Below, piece by piece: positions 25,401 to 39,271 of a DNA stretch of 64,000 nt. Both the position numbers and the translations under genes were made by a program. The notes under the pieces were generated by a model that saw only the letters and a list, made by a program, of their open reading frames with translations, did no database searches and was not told the DNA's origin. Position 1 is the first letter of the stretch. The number at the start of each line of letters is the position of its first letter. Source of the DNA: Narthecium ossifragum (Eukaryota > Streptophyta > Magnoliopsida > Dioscoreales > Nartheciaceae); NCBI GenBank assembly GCA_963920575.1, contig OY986974.1:186001-250000 (forward strand). The letters run 5' to 3'.

Positions 25401-26118
25401 AATGCCCCACATACCTATACGGATTTTGTAGACGAAATATAGTAGATTAACTATTAACTATTTCACTTGTTACTCTCCAAATTTCACTTTTTACCCTGCC
25501 TTTATTTACCTTTTTCATATCATTTTTTTTGTTTCACTCCGACCTTTTTACTTCTTATTTTTACCATTACTACATTCCCTAATGCCCTATATACCTATAC
25601 GGATTTTGTAGACGAAATATAGTAGATTAACTATTAACTATTTCACTTTTTACTCTCCAAATTTCACTTTTTACTCTGCCTTTATTTACCTTTTTCATAT
25701 CATTTTTTTATTTTTACTCCGACCTTTTTACTTCTTATTTTTACCATTACTACATTCCCTAATGCCGTATATACCTATACGGATTTTGTAGACGAAATAT
25801 AGTAGATTAACTTTTAACTTTTTCACTTGTTACTCTCCAAATTTCACTTTTTACCCTGCCTTTATTTACCTTTTTCATATCATTTTTTTTGTTTCACTCC
25901 GACCTTTTTACTTCTTATTTTTACCATTACTACATTCCCTAATGCCCTATATACCTATACGGATTTTGTAGACGAAATATAGTAGATTAACTATTAACTA
26001 TTTCACTTTTTACCCTGCTTTTATTTACCTTTTTCATATCATTTTTTAATTTTCACTCCGGCCTTTTTATTTCTTATTTTTTTACCATTACTACATTCCC
26101 TAATGCCCTATATACCTA
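22411..26118 (+). repeat. 21-mer HOR copy 3, 3708 bp
   Basis: Nearly identical to copy 2. The difference I noticed is A to C at 23805 (ATTCCTAC for ATTACTAC). Such similarity over 3.7 kb indicates a recent block duplication or strong homogenisation, if the assembly is right. Confidence 0.93.
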
Positions 26119-27363
26119 TACGGATTTTGTTGACGAAATATAGTAGATTAACTATTAACTATTTCACTTTTTACTCTCCAAATTTCACTTTTTACCCTGC
26201 CTTTATTTACCTTTTTCATATCATTTTTTTATTTTCACTCCGACCTTTTTACTTCTTATTTTTACCATTAATACATTCTCTAATGCCCTATATACCTATA
26301 CGGATTTTGTAGACGAAATATAGTAGATTAACTATTAACAATTTCATTTTTTACTCTCCAAATGTCACTTTTTACCCTGCCTTTATTTAACTTTTTTATA
26401 TCATTTTTTTATTTTCACTCGGTCCTTTTTTCTTCTCATTTTTACCATTACTACATTCCCTAATACCCTATATACCTATACGGATTTTGTAAACGAAATA
26501 TAGTAGATTAACTATTAACTATTTCACTTTTTACTCTCCAAATTTCACTTTTTACCCTGCGTTTATTTACCTTTTTCATATCATTTTTTTATTTTCACTC
26601 CGACCTTTTTACTTCTTATTTTTACAATTACTACATTCCCTAATGCCGTATATACCTATACGGATTTTGTAGACGAAATATAGTAGATTAACTATTAACT
26701 ATTTCACTTTTTACTCTCCAAATTTCACTTTTTACCCTGCCTTTATTTACCTTTTTTATATCATTTTTTTATTTTCACTCGGTCATTTTTACTTCTTATT
26801 TTTACCATTACTATATTACCTAATGCCCTATATACCTATACGGATTTTGTAGATGAAATATAGTATATTAACTATTAACTATTTCACTTTTTACTCTCCA
26901 AATTTCACTTTTTACCCTGCCTTTATTTACCTTTTTCATATCATTTTTTTATTTTCACTCCAGCCTTTTTATTTCTTATTTTTTTACCATTACTACATTC
27001 GGTAATGCCATATATACCTATATGGATTTTGTAGATGAAATATAGTAGATTAACTATTAACTATTTCACTTTTTACCCTGCCTTTATTTACCTTTTCCAT
27101 ATCATTTTTTCGTTTTACCTCCGCCCTTTTTATTTCTTATTTTTTATCCATTACTATATTCCCTAATGCCCCACATACCTATACGGATTTTGTAGACGAA
27201 ATATAGTAGATTAACTATTAACTATTTCACTTGTTACTCTCCAAATTTCACTTTTTACCCTGCCTTTATTTACCTTTTTCATATCATTTTTTAATTTTCA
27301 CTCCGGCCTTTTTATTTCTTATTTTTTTACCATTACTACATTCCCTAATGCCCTATATACCTA
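26119..27363 (+). repeat. Truncated 21-mer, IKABCD plus E/H chimera, 1245 bp
   Basis: Anchors: 26119, 26299, 26479, 26659, 26839, 27021 and 27182. The order follows the 10-mer half of the 21-mer as far as D. Then one 182-bp chimeric monomer (27182-27363) joins an E start to an H body, skipping F and G. A fresh I follows. Confidence 0.92.
27182..27363 (+). repeat. E/H chimeric monomer of 182 bp
   Basis: E-type first half with CACTTGTTACTCTCC and CCTGCCTTTATTTACC, then the H-type CATTTTTTAATTTTCAC, CTCCGGCC and TTATTTTTTTACC. The 21 bp missing from H are present because the first half is from E, giving 182 bp. F and G are skipped. Confidence 0.9.
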
Positions 27364-29127
27364 TACGGATTTTGTTGACGAAATATAGTAGATTAACTAT
27401 TAACTATTTCACTTTTTACTCTCCAAATTTCACTTTTTACCCTGCCTTTATTTACCTTTTTCATATCATTTTTTTATTTTCACTCCGACCTTTTTACTTC
27501 TTATTTTTACCATTAATACATTCTCTAATGCCCTATATACCTATACGGATTTTGTAGACGAAATATAGTAGATTAACTATTAACAATTTCATTTTTTACT
27601 CTCCAAATGTCACTTTTTACCCTGCCTTTATTTAACTTTTTTATATCATTTTTTTATTTTCACTCGGTCCTTTTTTCTTCTCATTTTTACCATTACTACA
27701 TTCCCTAATACCCTATATACCTATACGGATTTTGTAAACGAAATATAGTAGATTAACTATTAACTATTTCACTTTTTACTCTCCAAATTTCACTTTTTAC
27801 CCTGCGTTTATTTACCTTTTTCATATCATTTTTTTATTTTCACTCCGACCTTTTTACTTCTTATTTTTACAATTACTACATTCCCTAATGCCGTATATAC
27901 CTATACGGATTTTGTAGACGAAATATAGTAGATTAACTATTAACTATTTCACTTTTTACTCTCCAAATTTCACTTTTTACCCTGCCTTTATTTACCTTTT
28001 TTATATCATTTTTTTATTTTCACTCGGTCATTTTTACTTCTTATTTTTACCATTACTATATTACCTAATGCCCTATATACCTATACGGATTTTGTAGATG
28101 AAATATAGTATATTAACTATTAACTATTTCACTTTTTACTCTCCAAATTTCACTTTTTACCCTGCCTTTATTTACCTTTTTCATATCATTTTTTTATTTT
28201 CACTCCAGCCTTTTTATTTCTTATTTTTTTACCATTACTACATTCGGTAATGCCATATATACCTATATGGATTTTGTAGATGAAATATAGTAGATTAACT
28301 ATTAACTATTTCACTTTTTACCCTGCCTTTATTTACCTTTTCCATATCATTTTTTCGTTTTACCTCCGCCCTTTTTATTTCTTATTTTTTATCCATTACT
28401 ATATTCCCTAATGCCCCACATACCTATACGGATTTTGTAGACGAAATATAGTAGATTAACTATTAACTATTTCACTTGTTACTCTCCAAATTTCACTTTT
28501 TACCCTGCCTTTATTTACCTTTTTCATATCATTTTTTTTGTTTCACTCCGACCTTTTTACTTCTTATTTTTACCATTACTACATTCCCTAATGCCCTATA
28601 TACCTATACGGATTTTGTAGACGAAATATAGTAGATTAACTATTAACTATTTCACTTTTAACTCTCCAAATTTCACTTTTTACTCTGCCTTTATTTACCT
28701 TTTTCATATCATTTTTTTATTTTTACTCCGACCTTTTTACTTCTTATTTTTACCATTACTACATTCCCTAATGCCGTATATACCTATACGGATTTTGTAG
28801 ACGAAATATACTAGATTAACTTTTAACTTTTTCACTTGTTACTCTCCAAATTTCACTTTTTACCCTGCCTTTATTTACCTTTTTCATATCATTTTTTTTG
28901 TTTCACTCCGACCTTTTTACTTCTTATTTTTACCATTACTACATTCCCTAATGCCCTATATACCTATACGGATTTTGTAGACGAAATATAGTAGATTAAC
29001 TATTAACTATTTCACTTTTTACCCTGCTTTTATTTACCTTTTTCATATCATTTTTTAATTTTCACTCCGACCTTTTTATTTCTTATTTTTTTACCATTAC
29101 TACATTCCCTAATGCCCTATATACCTA
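27364..29127 (+). repeat. 10-mer unit IKABCDEFGH, 1764 bp
   Basis: Identical in order and length to the first half of the 21-mer, but followed by I-K-I-K instead of I-J-K. It keeps the CGGTAATG and CTCCGCCC marks. Its H monomer has CTCCGACC instead of CTCCGGCC near 29067, a mark shared with the H at about 32917 and absent from most other H monomers. Confidence 0.9.
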
Positions 29128-30188
29128 TACGGATTTTGTTGACGAAATATAGTAGATTAACTATTAACTATTTCACTTTTTACTCTCCAAATTTCACTTT
29201 TTACCCTGCCTTTATTTACCTTTTTCATATCATTTTTTTATTTTCACTCCGACCTTTTTACTTCTTATTTTTACCATTAATACATTCCCTAATGCCCTAT
29301 ATACCTATACGGATTTTGTAGACGAAATATAGAAGATTAACTATTAACAATTTCATTTTTTACTCTCCAAATGTCACTTTTTACCCTGCCTTTATTTACC
29401 TTTTTTATATCATTTTTTTATTTTCACTCGGTCCTTTTTTCTTCTCATTTTTACCATTACTACATTCCCTAATACCCTATATACCTATACGGATTTTGTA
29501 AAGGAAATATAGTAGATTAACTATTAACTATTTCACTTTTTACTCTCCAAATTTCACTTTTTACCCTGCCTTTATTTACCTTTTTCATATCATTTTTTTA
29601 TTTTCACTCCGACCTTTTTACTTCTTATTTTTACCATTAATACATTCCCTAATGCCCTATATACCTATACGGATTTTGTAGACGAAATATAGTAGATTAA
29701 CTATTAACAATTTCATTTTTTACTCTCCAAATGTCACTTTTTACCCTGCCTTTATTGACCTTTTTTATATCATTTTTTTATTTTCACTCGGTCCTTTTTT
29801 CTTCTCATTTTTACCATTACTACATTCCCTAATACCCTATATACCTATACGGATTTTGTAAACGAAATATAGTAGATTAACTATTAACTATTTCACTTTT
29901 TACTCTCCAAATTTCACTTTTTACCCTGCCTTTATTTACCTTTTTCATATCATTTTTTTATTTTCACTCCGACCTTTTTACTTCTTATTTTTACAATTAC
30001 TACATTCCCTAATGCCGTATATACCTATACGGATTTTGTAGACGAAATATAGTAGATTAACTATTAACTATTTCACTTTTTACCCTGCTTTTATTTACCT
30101 TTTTCATATCATTTTTTAATTTTCACTCCGGCCTTTTTATTTCTTATTTTTTTACCATTACTACATTCCCTAATGCCCTATATACCTA

Positions 30189-30368
30189 TACGGATTTTGT
30201 TGACGAAATATAGTAGATTAACTATTAACTATTTCACTTTTTACTCTCCAAATTTCACTTTTTACCCTGCCTTTATTTACCTTTTTCATATCATTTTTTT
30301 TGTTTCACTCCGACCTTTTTACTTCTTATTTTTACCATTACCACATTCCCTAATGCCCTATATACCTA
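30189..30368 (+). repeat. Chimeric monomer class E', first occurrence (180 bp)
   Basis: An I-type first part (GTTGACG, CTTTTTACTCTCC) is joined to an E or G second part (eight T then GTTTCACTCCGACC), with a private ATTACCACATT. It lies between two H monomers and is carried in every later 16- and 14-mer, so it was formed once and then amplified. Confidence 0.85.
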
Positions 30369-32456
30369 TACGGATTTTGTAGACGAAATATAGTAGATTA
30401 ACTATTAACTATTTCACTTTTTACCCTGCTTTTATTTACCTTTTTCATATCATTTTTTAATTTTCACTCCGGCCTTTTTATTTCTTATTTTTTTACCAAT
30501 ACTACATTCCCTAATGCCCTATATACCTATACGGATTTTGTAGACGAAATATAGTAGATTAACTATTAACTATTTCACTTTTTACTCTCCAAATTTCACT
30601 TTTTACCCTGCCTTTATTTACCTTTTTCATATCATTTTTTTATTTTCACTCCGACCTTTTTACTTCTTATTTTTACAATTACTACATTCCCTAATGCCGT
30701 ATATACCGATACGAATTTTGTAGACGAAATATAGTAGATTAACTATTAACTATTTCACTTTTTACTCTCCAAATTTCACTTTTTACCCTGCCTTTATTTA
30801 CCTTTTTTATATCATTTTTTTATTTTCACTCGGTCATTTTTACTTCTTATTTTTACCATTACTACATTACCTAATGCCCTATATACCTATACGGATTTTG
30901 TAGATGAAATATAGTATATTAACTATTAACTATTTCACTTTTTACTCTCCAAATTTCACTTTTTACCCTGCTTTTATTTACCTTTTTCATATCATTTTTT
31001 TATTTTCACTCCAGCCTTTTTATTTCTTATTTTTTTACCATTACTACATTCGCTAATGCCATATATACCTATATGGATTTTGTAGATGAAATATAGTAGA
31101 TTAACTATTAACTATTTCACTTTTTACCCTGCCTTTATTTACCTTTTCCATATCATTTTTTCGTTTTACCTCCGGCCTTTTTATTTCTTATTTTTTATCC
31201 ATTACTATATTCCCTAATGCCCCACATACCTATACGGATTTTCTAGACGAAATATAGTAGATTAACTATTAACTATTTCACTTGTTACTCTCCAAATTTC
31301 ACTTTTTACCCTGCCTTTATTTACCTTTTTCATATCATTTTTTTTGTTTCACTCCGACCTTTTTACTTCTTATTTTTACCATTACTACATTCCCTAATGC
31401 CCTATATACCTATACGGATTTTGTAGACGAAATATAGTAGATTAACTATTAACTATTTCACTTTTTACCCTGCTTTTATTTACCTTTTTCATATCATTTT
31501 TTAATTTTCACTCCGGCCTTTTTATTTCTTATTTTTTTACCAATACTACATTCCCTAATGCCCTATATACCTATACGGATTTTGTAGACGAAATATAGTA
31601 GATTAACTATTAACTATTTCACTTTTTACTCTCCAAATTTCACTTTTTACCCTGCCTTTATTTACCTTTTTCATATCATTTTTTTATTTTCACTCCGACC
31701 TTTTTACTTCTTATTTTTACAATTACTACATTCCCTAATGCCGTATATACCGATACGAATTTTGTAGACGAAATATAGTAGATTAACTATTAACTATTTC
31801 ACTTTTTACTCTCCAAATTTTCCTTTTTACCCTGCCTTTATTTACCTTTTTTATATCATTTTTTTATTTTCACTCGGTCATTTTTACTTCTTATTTTTAC
31901 CATTACTACATTACCTAATGCCCTATATACCTATACGGATTTTGTAGATGAAATATAGTATATTAACTATTAACTATTTCACTTTTTACTCTCCAAATTT
32001 CACTTTTTACCCTGCTTTTATTTAACTTTTTCATATCATTTTTTTATTTTCACTCCAGCCTTTTTATTTCTTATTTTTTTACCATTACTACATTCGCTAA
32101 TGCCATATATACCTATATGGATTTTGTAGATGAAATATAGTAGATTAACTATTAACTATTTCACTTTTTACCCTGCCTTTATTTACCTTTTCCATATCAT
32201 TTTTTCGTTTTACCTCCGGCCTTTTTATTTCTTATTTTTTATCCATTACTATATTCCCTAATGCCCCACATACCTATACGGATTTTCTAGACGAAATATA
32301 GTAGATTAACTATTAACTATTTCACTTGTTACTCTCCAAATTTCACTTTTTACCCTGCCTTTATTTACCTTTTTCATATCATTTTTTTTGTTTCACTCCG
32401 ACCTTTTTACTTCTTATTTTTACCATTACTACATTCCCTAATGCCCTATATACCTA
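30369..32456 (+). repeat. Local duplication of a 1044-bp HABCDE block
   Basis: H, A, B, C, D and E at 30369-31412 recur at 31413-32456. Both copies share CAATACTAC in H and TTCTAGACG after D. The second copy has private changes (TTTTCCTTTTTACC near 31820, TTTAACTTTTTC near 32022). Confidence 0.9.
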
Positions 32457-32977
32457 TACGGATTTTGTAGACGAAATATAGTAAATTAACTATTAACTAT
32501 TTCACTTTTTACTCTCCAAATTTCACTTTTTACTCTGCCTTTATTTACCTTTTTCATATCATTTTTTTATTTTTACTCCGACCTTTTTACTTCTTATTTT
32601 TACCATTACTACATTCCCTAATGCCGTATATACCTATACGGATTTTGTAGACGAAATATACTAGATTAACTTTTAACTTTTTCACTTGTTACTCTCCAAA
32701 TTTCACTTTTTACCCTGCCTTTATTTACCTTTTTCATATCATTTTTTTTGTTTCACTCCGACCTTTTTACTTCTTATTTTTACCATTACTACATTCCCTA
32801 ATGCCCTATATACCTATACGGATTTTGTAGACGAAATATAGTAGATTAACTATTAACTATTTCACTTTTTACCCTGCTTTTATTTACCTTTTTCATATCA
32901 TTTTTTAATTTTCACTCCGACCTTTTTATTTCTTATTTTTTTACCATTACTACATTCCCTAATGCCCTATATACCTA

Positions 32978-35783
32978 TACGGATTTTGTTGACGAAATAT
33001 AGTAGATTAACTATTAACTATTTCACTTTTTACTCTCCAAATTTCACTTTTTACCCTGCCTTTATTTACCTTTTTCATATCATTTTTTTATTTTCACTCC
33101 GACCTTTTTACTTCTTATTTTTACCATTAATACATTCCCTAATGCCCTATATACCTATACGGATTTTGTAGACGAAATATAGAAGATTAACTATTAACAA
33201 TTTCATTTTTTACTCTCCAAATGTCACTTTTTACCCTGCCTTTATTTACCTTTTTTATATCATTTTTTTATTTTCACTCGGTCCTTTTTTCTTCTCATTT
33301 TTACCATTACTACATTCCCTAATACCCTATATACCTATACGGATTTTGTAAAGGAAATATAGTAGATTAACTATTAACTATTTCACTTTTTACTCTCCAA
33401 ATTTCACTTTTTACCCTGCCTTTATTTACCTTTTTCATATCATTTTTTTATTTTCACTCCGACCTTTTTACTTCTTATTTTTACCATTAATACATTCCCT
33501 AATGCCCTATATACCTATACGGATTTTGTAGACGAAATATAGTAGATTAACTATTAACAATTTCATTTTTTACTCTCCAAATGTCACTTTTTACCCTGCC
33601 TTTATTGACCTTTTTTATATCATTTTTTTATTTTCACTCGGTCCTTTTTTCTTCTCATTTTTACCATTACTACATTCCCTAATACCCTATATACCTATAC
33701 GGATTTTGTAAACGAAATATAGTAGATTAACTATTAACTATTTCACTTTTTACTCTCCAAATTTCACTTTTTACCCTGCCTTTATTTACCTTTTTCATAT
33801 CATTTTTTTATTTTCACTCCGACCTTTTTACTTCTTATTTTTACAATTACTACATTCCCTAATGCCGTATATACCTATACGGATTTTGTAGACGAAATAT
33901 AGTAGATTAACTATTAATTATTTCACTTTTTACCCTGCTTTTATTTACCTTTTTCATATCATTTTTTAATTTTCACTCCGGCCTTTTTATTTCTTATTTT
34001 TTTACCATTACTACATTCCCTAATGCCCTATATACCTATACGGATTTTGTTGACGAAATATAGTAGATTAACTATTAACTATTTCACTTTTTACTCTCCA
34101 AATTTCACTTTTTACCCTGCCTTTATTTACCTTTTTCATATCATTTTTTTTGTTTCACTCCGACCTTTTTACTTCTTATTTTTACCATTACCACATTCCC
34201 TAATGCCCTATATACCTATACGGATTTTGTAGACGAAATATAGTAGATTAACTATTAACTATTTCAATTTTTACCCTGCTTTTATTTACCTTTTTCATAT
34301 CATTTTTTAATTTTCACTCCGGCCTTTTTATTTCTTATTTTTTTACCAATACTACATTCCCTAATGCCCTATATACCTATACGGATTTTGTAGACGAAAT
34401 ATAGTAGATTAACTATTAACTATTTCACTTTTTACTCTCCAAATTTCACTTTTTACCCTGCCTTTATTTACCTTTTTCATATCATTTTTTTATTTTCACT
34501 CCGACCTTTTTACTTCTTATTTTTACAATTACTACATTCCCTAATGCCGTATATACCGATACGAATTTTGTAGACGAAATATAGTAGATTAACTATTAAC
34601 TATTTCACTTTTTACTCTCCAAATTTCACTTTTTACCCTGCCTTTATTTACCTTTTTTATATCATTTTTTTATTTTCACTCGGTCATTTTTACTTCTTAT
34701 TTTTACCATTACTACATTACCTAATGCCCTATATACCTATACGGATTTTGTAGATGAAATATAGTATATTAACTATTAACTATTTCACTTTTTACTCTCC
34801 AAATTTCACTTTTTACCCTGCTTTTATTTACCTTTTTCATATCATTTTTTTATTTTCACTCCAGCCTTTTTATTTCTTATTTTTTTACCATTACTACATT
34901 CGCTAATGCCATATATACCTATATGGATTTTGTAGATGAAATATAGTAGATTAACTATTAACTATTTCACTTTTTACCCTGCCTTTATTTACCTTTTCCA
35001 TATCATTTTTTCGTTTTACCTCCGGCCTTTTTATTTCTTATTTTTTATCCATTACTATATTCCCTAATGCCCCACATACCTATACGGATTTTCTAGACGA
35101 AATATAGTAGATTAACTATTAACTATTTCACTTGTTACTCTCCAAATTTCACTTTTTACCCTGCCTTTATTTACCTTTTTCATATCATTTTTTTTGTTTC
35201 ACTCCGACCTTTTTACTTCTTATTTTTACCATTACTACATTCCCTAATGCCCTATATACCTATACGGAATTTGTAGACGAAATATAGTAAATTAACTATT
35301 AACTATTTCACTTTTTACTCTCCAAATTTCACTTTTTACTCTGCCTTTATTTACCTTTTTCATATCATTTTTTTATTTTTACTCCGACCTTTTTACTTCT
35401 TATTTTTACCATTACTACATTCCCTAATGCCGTATATACCTATACGGATTTTGTAGACGAAATATACTAGATTAACTTTTAACTTTTTCACTTGTTACTC
35501 TCCAAATTTCACTTTTTACCCTGCCTTTATTTACCTTTTTCATATCATTTTTTTTGTTTCACTCCGACCTTTTTACTTCTTATTTTTACCATTACTACAT
35601 TCCCTAATGCCCTATATACCTATACGGATTTTGTAGACGAAATATAGTAGATTAGCTATTAACTATTTCACTTTTTACCCTGCTTTTATTTACCTTTTTC
35701 ATATCATTTTTTAATTTTCACTCCGGCCTTTTTATTTCTTATTTTTTTACCATTACTACATTCCCTAATGCCCTATATACCTA
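32978..35783 (+). repeat. 16-mer, IKIKAHE'HABCDEFGH, 2806 bp
   Basis: The same as the 22-mer without its second HABCDE block (3850 minus 1044 equals 2806). It shares GTAAAGGAAA and TTCTAGACG with the 22-mer. Two marks used by later 14-mers first appear together here: CGGAATTTG (about 35266) and AGATTAGCTATT (about 35650). Confidence 0.9.
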
Positions 35784-38229
35784 TACGGATTTTGTTGACG
35801 AAATATAGTAGATTAACTATTAACTATTTCACTTTTTACTCTCCAAATTTCACTTTTTACCCTGCCTTTATTTACCTTTTTCATATCATTTTTTTATTTT
35901 CACTCCGACCTTTTTACTTCTTATTTTTACCATTAATACATTCCCTAATGCCCTATATACCTATACGGATTTTGTAGACGAAATATAGTAGATTAACTAT
36001 TAACAATTTCATTTTTTACTCTCCAAATGTCACTTTTTACCCTGCCTTTATTTACCTTTTTTATATCATTTTTTTATTTTCACTCGGTCCTTTTTTCTTC
36101 TCATTTTTACCATTACTACATTCCCTAATACCCTATATACCTATACGGATTTTGTACACGAAATATAGTAGATTAACTATTAACTATTTCACTTTTTACT
36201 CTCCAAATTTCACTTTTTACCCTGCCTTTATTTACCTTTTTCATATCATTTTTTTATTTTCACTCCGACCTTTTTACTTCTTATTTTTACAATTACTACA
36301 TTCCCTAATGCCATATATACCTATACGGATTTTGTAGACGAATTATAGTAGATTAACTATTAACTATTTCACTTTTTACCCTGCTTTTATTTACCTTTTT
36401 CATATCATTTTTTAATTTTCACTCCGGCCTTTTTATTTCTTATTTTTTTACCATTACTACATTCCCTAATGCCCTATATACCTATACGGATTTTGTTGAC
36501 GAAATATAGTAGATTAACTATTAACTATTTCACTTTTTACTCTCCAAATTTCACTTTTTACCCTGCCTTTATTTACCTTTTTCATATCATTTTTTTTGTT
36601 TCACTCCGACCTTTTTACTTCTTATTTTTACCATTACCACATTCCCTAATGCCCTATATACCTATACGGATTTTGTAGACGAAATATAGTAGATTAACTA
36701 TTAACTATTTCACTTTTTACCCTGCTTTTATTTACCTTTTTCATATCATTTTTTAATTTTCACTCCGGCCTTTTTATTTCTTATTTTTTTACCAATACTA
36801 CATTCCCTAATGCCCTATATACCTATACGGATTTTGTAGACGAAATATAGTAGATTAACTATTAACTATTTCACTTTTTACTCTCCAAATTTCACTTTTT
36901 ACCCTGCCTTTATTTACCTTTTTCATATCATTTTTTTATTTTCACTCCGACCTTTTTACTTCTTATTTTTACAATTACTACATTCCCTAATGCCGTATAT
37001 ACCGATACGAATTTTGTAGACGAAATATAGTAGATTAACTATTAACTATTTCACTTTTTACTCTCCAAATTTCACTTTTTACCCTGCCTTTATTTACCTT
37101 TTTTATATCATTTTTTTATTTTCACTCGGTCATTTTTACTTCTTATTTTTACCATTACTACATTACCTAATGCCCTATATACCTATACGGATTTTGTAGA
37201 TGAAATATAGTATATTAACTATTAACTATTTCACTTTTTACTCTCCAAATTTCACTTTTTACCCTGCTTTTATTTACCTTTTTCATATCATTTTTTTATT
37301 TTCACTCCAGCCTTTTTATTTCTTATTTTTTTACCATTACTACATTCGCTAATGCCATATATACCTATATGGATTTTGTAGATGAAATATAGTAGATTAA
37401 CTATTAACTATTTCACTTTTTACCCTGCCTTTATTTACCTTTTCCATATCATTTTTTCGTTTTACCTCCGGCCTTTTTATTTCTTATTTTTTATCCATTA
37501 CTATATTCCCTAATGCCCCACATACCTATACGGATTTTCTAGACGAAATATAGTAGATTAACTATTAACTATTTCACTTGTTACTCTCCAAATTTCACTT
37601 TTTACCCTGCCTTTATTTACCTTTTTCATATCATTTTTTTTGTTTCACTCCGACCTTTTTACTTCTTATTTTTACCATTACTACATTCCCTAATGCCCTA
37701 TATACCTATACGGAATTTGTAGACGAAATATAGTAAATTAACTATTAACTATTTCACTTTTTACTCTCCAAATTTCACTTTTTACTCTGCCTTTATTTAC
37801 CTTTTTCATATCATTTTTTTATTTTTACTCCGACCTTTTTACTTCTTATTTTTACCATTACTACATTCCCTAATGCCGTATATACCTATACGGATTTTGT
37901 AGACGAAATATACTAGATTAACTTTTAACTTTTTCACTTGTTACTCTCCAAATTTCACTTTTTACCCTGCCTTTATTTACCTTTTTCATATCATTTTTTT
38001 TGTTTCACTCCGACCTTTTTACTTCTTATTTTTACCATTACTACATTCCCTAATGCCCTATATACCTATACGGATTTTGTAGACGAAATATAGTAGATTA
38101 GCTATTAACTATTTCACTTTTTACCCTGCTTTTATTTACCTTTTTCATATCATTTTTTAATTTTCACTCCGGCCTTTTTATTTCTTATTTTTTTACCATT
38201 ACTACATTCCCTAATGCCCTATATACCTA
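35784..38229 (+). repeat. 14-mer HOR, haplotype alpha, 2446 bp
   Basis: Order IKAHE'HABCDEFGH, which is the 16-mer minus one I-K pair (360 bp). K ends GTACACG and A has CCATAT. Alpha marks are ACCAATACTAC in the second H, TTCTAGACG after D, CGGAATTTG and AGTAAATTAAC after E. Confidence 0.92.
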
Positions 38230-39271
38230 TACGGATTTTGTTGACGAAATATAGTAGATTAACTATTAACTATTTCACTTTTTACTCTCCAAATTTCACT
38301 TTTTACCCTGCCTTTATTTACCTTTTTCATATCATTTTTTTATTTTCACTCCGACCTTTTTACTTCTTATTTTTACCATTAATACATTCCCTAATGCCCT
38401 ATATACCTATACGGATTTTGTAGACGAAATATAGTAGATTAACTATTAACAATTTCATTTTTTACTCTCCAAATGTCACTTTTTACCCTGCCTTTATTTA
38501 CCTTTTTTATATCATTTTTTTATTTTCACTCGGTCCTTTTTTCTTCTCATTTTTACCATTACTACATTCCCTAATACCCTATATACCTATACGGATTTTG
38601 TACACGAAATATAGTAGATTAACTATTAACTATTTCACTTTTTACTCTCCAAATTTCACTTTTTACCCTGCCTTTATTTACCTTTTTCATATCATTTTTT
38701 TATTTTCACTCCGACCTTTTTACTTCTTATTTTTACAATTACTACATTCCCTAATGCCATATATACCTATACGGATTTTGTAGACGAATTATAGTAGATT
38801 AACTATTAACTATTTCACTTTTTACCCTGCTTTTATTTACCTTTTTCATATCATTTTTTAATTTTCACTCCGGCCTTTTTATTTCTTATTTTTTTACCAT
38901 TACTACATTCCCTAATGCCCTATATACCTATACGGATTTTGTTGACGAAATATAGTAGATTAACTATTAACTATTTCACTTTTTACTCTCCAAATTTCAC
39001 TTTTTACCCTGCCTTTATTTACCTTTTTCATATCATTTTTTTTGTTTCACTCCGACCTTTTTACTTCTTATTTTTACCATTACCACATTCCCTAATGACC
39101 TATATACCTATACGGATTTTGTAGACGAAATATAGTAGATTAACTATTAACTATTTCACTTTTTACCCTGCTTTTATTTACCTTTTTCATATCATTTTTT
39201 AATTTTCACTCCGGCCTTTTTATTTCTTATTTTTTTACCATTACTACATTCCCTAATGCCCTATATACCTA
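38230..39271 (+). repeat. Truncated 14-mer, IKAHE'H, 1042 bp
   Basis: Six monomers, then a restart at I. Its E' tail reads CTAATGACC (about 39097), the beta mark, and its second H has ACCATTACTAC, also beta. It therefore looks like a beta 14-mer that lost ABCDEFGH through exchange between its two H copies, both of which can precede a GTTGACG start. Confidence 0.9.

Larger units (their letters stand above)
29128..32977 (+). repeat. 22-mer HOR, 3850 bp
   Basis: Order IKIKAHE'HABCDE then HABCDEFGH. Anchors: 29128, 29308, 29488, 29668, 29848, 30028, 30189, 30369, 30530, 30710, 30890, 31072, 31233, 31413, 31574, 31754, 31934, 32116, 32277, 32457, 32637 and 32817. It contains an I-K pair duplicated at 360 bp and an HABCDE block duplicated at 1044 bp. 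The first E' chimera of the window is here. The first K ends GTAAAGGAAA instead of GTAAACGAAA. Confidence 0.9.

Noticed and set aside
27231..27557. The longest open frame, 108 codons
   Set aside because: It begins at a TTG inside the unique E/H chimera and simply joins the usual 69-codon frame. It is a by-product of the recombination scar.
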